Notes under the pieces: model-generated | What the model saw: the letters and a program-made list of their open reading frames with translations, nothing else | What the model was told of the DNA's origin: nothing | The model's database searches: none | Part shown: piece after piece, positions 5,758 to 10,057 of the stretch | Layout of the letters: each line of letters begins with the position of its first letter | Numbering within the stretch: the stretch's first letter is position 1 | Assembly (NCBI GenBank): GCA_030614035.1 | Contig: JAUWKW010000031.1 | Span: 1-10,057, forward strand | Direction of reading: 5' to 3' | DNA length: 10,057 nt | Source of the DNA: Chromatiales bacterium | GTDB lineage: Bacteria > Pseudomonadota > Gammaproteobacteria > Steroidobacterales > GCA-2729495 | Made by a program: the position numbers and the translations under genes

Positions 5758-7974
5758 CTAGGCCGAAACCTCCTCCAGCTGTTCGGCATCGATTTCATTC
5801 AGATAGTCCCCAAGCGGTCGTGGAGTGCCGATGAAATATCCCTGGGCCCAGGTGACACCCAAATCCTTGAGCAGATCCATGCTCTTCTGGTCCTGCACAA
5901 ATTCCGCGACCGTTTCGAGGTTCATGACTCTTGCGATTTCCGCAATCGCCGCAACCATCGATTTCGAGACTTCGTTCTCAGTAATATCACGCACGAAACT
6001 GCCGTCGATTTTCAGCGCGTTGACCGGGAAAAGCTTCAGGTACGCAAATGAACTCAGGCCGGTACCAAAATCGTCGAGCGAGAAGTGACAGCCCAACTCT
6101 TTCAGAACATTCATAAATAGCTGTGCTTTCTGTAAGTTTGCTACAGCCACGGTCTCGGTGATTTCAAAACTTAGCCGGTTAGGTGCCAAACCAGAACGCT
6201 GCAGTTCGCTACGGACAAAATCCAGAAACTGATCGTTACCGAGGCTCTGGCCAGACAGGTTAATCGCGAACCTGATGGAGCTATGGTTGCTATTAACCAA
6301 GGCGTCGACGGATGATGCAACCACCCACCGATCAAGTTCCTGCATCAGCTGATAGCGCTCCGCCGCTGACATAAATTCTGCCGGTTCGACAGGGTCGCCG
6401 GCCGTGTTCAGCATGCGCACGAGTATCTCGAAATAATGAGTGAGATCGCCTCCCCTCAAGGAGACGATAGGCTGTGCGTACAAAATGAGCCGTCCGGACT
6501 CAATCGCGTTACGAATCGAACCGACCTGGTTAATATCCTCCAGCCTCTGCACGATGCTGGTGTCTGCAGACTGGTACACCTCGACACGTCCTCGACCTCG
6601 GTCTTTGGCGGCCTGGCATGCGACCTGGGCCGGCACCAGCGCACTTCGGACTCCATCGTTAGACGGAACCAATTGGGCTACACCAATGCTGACCGAGGGA
6701 CGAAAACTTTTACCATCCTCCGCATACCCTTTTTCGTTCAGTTCGGTGCATATTTTCTTGGCGATTTTTTCAGCATTCTTCACGCTTTTGTTCTTGAGCA
6801 AAGCAGCAAAGCTGTCGCTGGTCACACGGGTCACCAGGTGCTCTCCAAGGTTGGTTTTCAAAATGGCAGCAAACTCTTTCAGCACGATGTCACCGTAGGC
6901 GCGGCCAAAAGTATCGTTGACGACGTGCAACTGGTCGATATCCAGGAACATCAGGCTGTAATAATTTTCAATGTCACGACAGGCTTCGTCCAGCTGGTGC
7001 TCAAAATTTGGCCAGAGAATCAATCCGGTCAGAGCGTCGAAATCCCGCTCGATGACGTGTTCGATTGTTGAAACGACGAATCCGATCAGGCCGGATAAAC
7101 GGGCCGCATATTCAGGGTCTGCGCCACCGTGAGACAAGACCAGAACGCCGATCGGGGTTTCGGCGTTTTGGCGGATCAACGTGCTGTACGTGTCTCCGAG
7201 CTCGTCACTTGCCGCTGGTACGAAGCCCGCCTCCAGGTCATCCAGATCGGGTTCAGCTTCGGCTTCGGGATCAGCTTCTCCCTCGGCTTCGGCTTGAGCT
7301 TTAGCTTCGGCTTTGGATTTAGCCTCGGCATCGACCAATGATTCAAAAAACAGCTGCGCCTCGGTCTTGTTGACCGGATCGTCTCCAATTGCAAAATAGA
7401 GCTTCTTATCCGGCACTACGAGCGTCGCGCCAATAACCTTGAGGTGCTCAAGACATAGCTCCAGCACGCTGCCTAAAACCTGCTGACAACTGGTACGTTG
7501 CCTGGCCTCATCGCCAAGCGCCTGCAGGAAATCATGGTCAGTGGTTTGCGCTTCAAGCTGCTTGTTAACATCCATCAGGTAATAACGAAGACTTAGCTCC
7601 CGCCCGAGGCTGCGAACCGCCGGTGATAACACGTCGACGCAAAACTGGTAGGGCATGCCCCCGGTGTCCGGATCAACGACAGCCGTCAGGGCACCGAGGT
7701 TTCTACCGCGATCGCTTGTCAGCGGGATAACAAACGCGGTGGCGCGGTCCAGTTTAATGCGCGCCTCGTCACCTGGAATATCACCGTCACCGAGCACCTC
7801 TGCCAGTGCTGCGTGGAAATCATCGTTGAGTTCGAAGGGCTGGTCGTCGCGATCACGCCAGAACAGACGGCCTTTGCGATCGTGGAACAGAAAACCCAAC
7901 GCCTGCGGCAACAAGGCGTGAAGGAACGCTGAGAAGTCTGCGAATACTTCGGTTTTTTGTCGGCCGGCCGCCAT
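5758..7974 (-). CDS. Degenerate GGDEF / intact EAL protein (likely c-di-GMP phosphodiesterase)
   Basis: A 738-residue cytoplasmic signalling protein with no membrane segment. It has an N-terminal sensory region of GAF-like character (about 10-310), interrupted by an Ala/Glu/Lys-rich linker (214-243), then GGDEF (about 315-470) and EAL (about 490-725) domains. The GGDEF signature reads TSDSF (385-389) and no RxxD inhibitory site is present, so cyclase activity is unlikely. The EAL domain keeps the catalytic set: Glu516 in EILVR, Asn572 in NLSGQSL, Glu607 in EITET, Asp634-Asp635 in DDFGTGLSSF, Lys655 in KIDG, Glu691 in VAEFV and Gln711 in QGYFIG. It therefore probably degrades c-di-GMP, with the GGDEF remnant perhaps regulatory. 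The frame is open from a TTG at 8049, but I prefer the ATG at 7974, with a GGGGA site just upstream. Confidence 0.9.
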   Translation of the reverse strand: MAAGRQKTEVFADFSAFLHALLPQALGFLFHDRKGRLFWRDRDDQPFELNDDFHAALAEVLGDGDIPGDEARIKLDRATAFVIPLTSDRGRNLGALTAVVDPDTGGMPYQFCVDVLSPAVRSLGRELSLRYYLMDVNKQLEAQTTDHDFLQALGDEARQRTSCQQVLGSVLELCLEHLKVIGATLVVPDKKLYFAIGDDPVNKTEAQLFFESLVDAEAKSKAEAKAQAEAEGEADPEAEAEPDLDDLEAGFVPAASDELGDTYSTLIRQNAETPIGVLVLSHGGADPEYAARLSGLIGFVVSTIEHVIERDFDALTGLILWPNFEHQLDEACRDIENYYSLMFLDIDQLHVVNDTFGRAYGDIVLKEFAAILKTNLGEHLVTRVTSDSFAALLKNKSVKNAEKIAKKICTELNEKGYAEDGKSFRPSVSIGVAQLVPSNDGVRSALVPAQVACQAAKDRGRGRVEVYQSADTSIVQRLEDINQVGSIRNAIESGRLILYAQPIVSLRGGDLTHYFEILVRMLNTAGDPVEPAEFMSAAERYQLMQELDRWVVASSVDALVNSNHSSIRFAINLSGQSLGNDQFLDFVRSELQRSGLAPNRLSFEITETVAVANLQKAQLFMNVLKELGCHFSLDDFGTGLSSFAYLKLFPVNALKIDGSFVRDITENEVSKSMVAAIAEIARVMNLETVAEFVQDQKSMDLLKDLGVTWAQGYFIGTPRPLGDYLNEIDAEQLEEVSA
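7248..7331 (-). repeat. Six-base periodic repeat coding an Ala/Glu/Lys linker
   Basis: About 14 imperfect units of a hexamer (GCTTCG and variants on the plus strand) encode alternating Ala-Glu/Lys pairs such as AEAKSKAEAKAQAEAEGEAD in the EAL protein. The segment is probably a charged helix or flexible linker. Such tandem units can change in number by slippage without breaking the frame. Confidence 0.7.
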
Positions 7975-8200
7975 CGTTTCCCCGAGATAGAAGATTTGTG
8001 CGCGTATTCTGCATGTTGACACCGCTTGCGCCTGTGATCGCGCTCCCAATTCCCGTAGTCATGCCGCGGCCAGGGAAGCCGGCCAGATCTACCTCAGTGA
8101 TGATCGCGGATTACCGGGCTACGGCTGCCGTCCAAAATCCGCCAAAAGCCGCTTCAGACGGCCGTAACGGAGTCGTTTGGGATTATGTTAAAGAGGAACA
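7975..8200. other. Gap between the esterase gene and the EAL gene
   Basis: 226 bases with no convincing gene. It holds a weak hairpin with a U-run near the esterase end and presumably the promoter of the EAL gene, but no clear -35/-10 pair was found. Confidence 0.4.
8144..8162 (-). terminator. Weak terminator candidate after the esterase gene
   Basis: On the minus strand GCCG-TCTGAAG-CGGC is followed by TTTT. The stem is only four pairs (five with a G-U pair), so this is a low-confidence intrinsic terminator 38 bases after the esterase stop. Confidence 0.3.
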
Positions 8201-9247
8201 TCACGGACTCAGTGATCGGTACAGAAACGGCAGGCTGGCGTCCATCCGGTAGTCAATCCCGGAGTGGGTGTCGTCGAACTCCTCGTAGATATGATTCACG
8301 CCGGCTTCCTGCAATCGCTTGGATAAGATCCGGCTGCCGAACTGGATGTGATACTGGTCGCGCCACCCGCAGTCGATGAATAAACCGCTCAAGCTCTTCA
8401 GGTTTTTCGCGTAGCGCGTGACAAGGTTGATCGGGTCGTGCTTACGCCAACGTTGCCAGCGGGCATTAAGCAATTCCCCGGTCTCCATATTAAAAGGAAT
8501 CCTGAAGCCATTCGGTGCCTCGGGATCGGGGTCGTAACTCGCGGCCATGCACAAGTTCATCAAGCAATGGATTTCACGGCTACTGGGGTCGGATCGTTTC
8601 CAGGCTTTGCGCAGGAAGTCTCGAACACGGCCATCATCCAGACCTTCAGATACACCAGCCTGTTCCGCTACAACATCAATGGCACCCGCGCGTCGCCGCC
8701 GTGGTCGGTAACGGGCCAGCTCCGCCAGCGTGCCAGGCCAGTCCGAACGGTAGACAAAGTCGAAATAGGCATCGCCGGAATGATTGGCCACTGCGCCCCA
8801 GTAACGGGTGTACTTCATGCCGTGAATCATCGCCCCGTAGCCGCCCGAGGATTTGCCGAAGCAGCCACGGTGTTCCCGCGACCCCAGGGTTCTGAGTTCC
8901 TTGTCTACGAAAGGAATCAGTTCGCGGGTCAGGTAATCCGCGTAACGGCCGATTGCAGTCGAATTGATATATTGATTTCCGCCTAGCGCAGTAAAGCAAT
9001 CCGGAAATACGATGATGGTGGGGCCCATTTTGCGTTGGTGCATCAGGCGGGCGACCCGTTCCGGGACATTCTCGTCGAAGTTTCGCCAATTCGTATGCGA
9101 ATGCCCGGATCCCGTGTAACCGACCAGATCAAAAAGGACAGGAAAGCGCCGCCCGCGGCCGTGCGCATAGCCTTGGTCGTATTGAGGCGGTAGTAAAACA
9201 TCCAGGGTTCGGGCATGAGGATCGCCCAGCGGGTTATCCGCTAGCAC
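8201..9247 (-). CDS. Esterase-D-like alpha/beta hydrolase (putative esterase family)
   Basis: A 348-residue alpha/beta hydrolase related to esterase D/feruloyl esterase-type proteins, expected to hydrolyse carboxylic esters; no signal peptide is visible, so probably cytoplasmic. The opening NPLGDPHARTLDVLLPPQYD is typical. The nucleophile elbow is GKSSGG with Ser133, and the other triad members are probably Asp297 (CGWRDQY) and His328 (DDTHSG). An oxyanion-side region (VGYTGSGHSHTNW) is present. The start is uncertain: the GTG at 9247 is the first candidate after an in-frame TAA five codons upstream, and it has no spaced ribosome site. Relatives often have several residues before NPLGDP, so a few may be missing. 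The substrate is unknown. It is divergently oriented to the NTF2-like gene. Confidence 0.85.
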   Translation of the reverse strand: MLADNPLGDPHARTLDVLLPPQYDQGYAHGRGRRFPVLFDLVGYTGSGHSHTNWRNFDENVPERVARLMHQRKMGPTIIVFPDCFTALGGNQYINSTAIGRYADYLTRELIPFVDKELRTLGSREHRGCFGKSSGGYGAMIHGMKYTRYWGAVANHSGDAYFDFVYRSDWPGTLAELARYRPRRRRAGAIDVVAEQAGVSEGLDDGRVRDFLRKAWKRSDPSSREIHCLMNLCMAASYDPDPEAPNGFRIPFNMETGELLNARWQRWRKHDPINLVTRYAKNLKSLSGLFIDCGWRDQYHIQFGSRILSKRLQEAGVNHIYEEFDDTHSGIDYRMDASLPFLYRSLSP

Positions 9248-9331
9248 CTTCGATGTGTATTAAAGCGTCAGTAATCTGCCATTGCGCCAGTTCGGTCGTT
9301 TAAGTGCCATAAGAGTCGAGTCGGCTTTCAG

Positions 9332-9361
9332 TTGGAGTTCTGCGCGGGCAAAAGCTATTGT
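9332..9361 (+). promoter_or_regulatory. Possible sigma-70 promoter of the NTF2-like gene
   Basis: TTGGAG and TATTGT are separated by 18 bases and lie about 35 bases before the start codon in the divergent gap. The match is weak in both boxes. The 148-base gap must hold promoters for both directions, but none is clear on the esterase side. Confidence 0.25.
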
Positions 9362-9383
9362 CACATAGGCGGATGAAATACAC

Positions 9384-9390
9384 AGGAGGT
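9384..9390 (+). promoter_or_regulatory. Strong ribosome binding site deciding a GTG start
   Basis: AGGAGGT lies five bases before the GTG at 9396, a near-perfect Shine-Dalgarno site that fixes this non-ATG start. Confidence 0.75.
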
Positions 9391-9395
9391 GGCGA

Positions 9396-9911
9396 GTGGC
9401 TGATTTGAACGCTGAAATAGAGACGGTACTGAACCAGGCTGCAGAAATCTGGAACTCCCAGGACTATGCCCGGTTGAAGGAGCTGTGGGATACGAATGAT
9501 CCCGAACCGTTCTACCTGGCCGAAGAACAAGACGACTGGGTCTTTGGCTGGAAGCAACTAGAAAAATATTGGGAGCCGGTTCCGGGAAAACGGTCAATCG
9601 AGGCAATCATGATGCGGTACTACGATGTCCGTGCGAAACTCATCGCCCCGGATCTCGCCGTGGCGGCTTTCTGGGTGCGTCACGACATGAAGATGCGCGG
9701 ACCGCTGAACGCCTGGGGCGGCAACGCCCGCGTTACGGCCGTTTTCCGGCGTAAAGATGGGCAGTGGCGATTTATCAGTTATGCCGAGGCGTGCATGACT
9801 CCGTTACGTTATATGCAGAAACTTTACGAATTAAATCTATCGCCGGAATTTGCCGAGTTTCACAAAGACATTATGGACCGCGAGAATCGGGCCGCTGAAA
9901 AGGCGAGCTAA
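9396..9911 (+). CDS. NTF2-like / SnoaL-type protein
   Basis: A 171-residue protein with the small cone-shaped NTF2/SnoaL-like fold pattern. It has an N-terminal helix with IWNSQDYARLKELWDT, a central DWVFGWKQLEKYWEPVPG, then strands AVAAFWVRHDMKM and ARVTAVFRRKDGQWRFISYAEA. The C-terminal extension (TPLRYMQKLYELNLSPEF) is shared by a group of uncharacterised relatives. Members of this fold are small enzymes or ligand-binding proteins, so no reaction can be assigned. It has no signal peptide. It is the first gene of the plus-strand unit and is followed 62 bases later by an exported protein gene, probably in the same operon. Confidence 0.8.
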   Translation: MADLNAEIETVLNQAAEIWNSQDYARLKELWDTNDPEPFYLAEEQDDWVFGWKQLEKYWEPVPGKRSIEAIMMRYYDVRAKLIAPDLAVAAFWVRHDMKMRGPLNAWGGNARVTAVFRRKDGQWRFISYAEACMTPLRYMQKLYELNLSPEFAEFHKDIMDRENRAAEKAS

Positions 9912-9961
9912 TTCAAACACGCCATTGCAATCAACCAAGCTTGCGACGCTTACGTCTCCGT

Positions 9962-9966
9962 GGAGG
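9962..9966 (+). promoter_or_regulatory. Ribosome binding site of the final partial gene
   Basis: GGAGG is seven bases before the ATG at 9974 but only one base before the in-frame ATG at 9968, so the later ATG is the better start. Confidence 0.6.
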
Positions 9967-9973
9967 TATGTCG

Positions 9974-10057
9974 ATGAGTAAAAGTTTTCTATCAGCGGTA
10001 GTCATACTACTGACAATAATTGCAGCGGGCGTCGGGTCGCCAGGCCAGGCCTTCGCT
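9974..10057 (+). CDS. Start of an exported protein (signal peptide only)
   Basis: Twenty-eight codons are visible before the window ends. They encode a classic Sec signal peptide: MSKS, a hydrophobic core (FLSAVVILLTIIAAGVG) and a likely AFA cleavage motif right at the window edge. The mature protein lies outside, so its function cannot be told. It probably shares a transcript with the NTF2-like gene. Confidence 0.7.
   Translation, partial: MSKSFLSAVVILLTIIAAGVGSPGQAFA

Noticed and set aside
6436..7071. A 211-codon plus-strand open frame opposite the GGDEF region.
   Set aside because: Antisense shadow of the GGDEF/EAL gene; no ribosome site or family resemblance.
7975..8049. N-terminal extension of the EAL protein from the TTG at 8049.
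   Set aside because: The ATG at 7974 has a GGGGA site just upstream, and the extension has no domain-like or signal features.
8153..8162. TTCAGACGGC, the reverse complement of the core Neisseria DNA uptake sequence.
   Set aside because: Only a single copy was noticed in the window, and nothing else suggests Neisseria. It overlaps a weak hairpin and is best taken as chance.

Overview
The window looks like chromosomal DNA of a free-living proteobacterium, most likely a gammaproteobacterium. The reasons are moderate-to-high GC, Shine-Dalgarno starts (several on GTG), a DUF2282/DUF692/DUF2063/DoxX cassette typical of proteobacteria, and a hybrid GGDEF/EAL protein. I cannot name genus or species. 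No tRNA, rRNA, CRISPR array, insertion sequence or attachment site was seen.

Layout. From position 1 to about 9247 every gene lies on the minus strand, so transcription runs right to left. After a short divergent gap, two genes run on the plus strand. In minus-strand transcription order: (i) an esterase-D-like hydrolase (9247-8201); (ii) a degenerate-GGDEF/EAL protein (7974-5758); (iii) a small unrecognised protein (about 5613-5305); (iv) a four-gene cassette, bufA precursor (5181-4903), bufB DUF692/MNIO enzyme (4809-3970), bufC DUF2063 partner (3982-3197) and bufD DoxX membrane protein (3187-2732); (v) a 307-base regulatory gap with an AT-rich palindromic block; (vi) a UbiD-family decarboxylase (2424-1015), followed after 27 bases by a carbon-nitrogen hydrolase homologue (987 to beyond position 1) that has lost its catalytic cysteine. 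On the plus strand are an NTF2/SnoaL-like protein (9396-9911) and the start of an exported protein (9974 to beyond the end).

The most interesting system is the bufferin-type RiPP cassette. BufA is a small exported peptide with four cysteines. BufB, helped by BufC, would modify cysteines on the precursor before export, and the product is linked to periplasmic copper handling in characterised relatives. Two regulatory features look specific to this locus: a promoter upstream of bufA resembling the extracytoplasmic sigma-E consensus (GGAACTT, 15-base spacer, GTCTAT), and a stem-loop with a short U-run between bufA and bufB that could keep precursor mRNA in excess over enzyme mRNA.

The second point of interest is the UbiD / pseudo-nitrilase pair. 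The hydrolase homologue keeps the Glu and Lys of the nitrilase triad but has Gly where the Cys nucleophile should be. Its UbiD neighbour keeps the Arg-Glu-Glu catalytic set but seems to lack the usual metal-binding His. Together they suggest a coupled function unlike the textbook members of either family.
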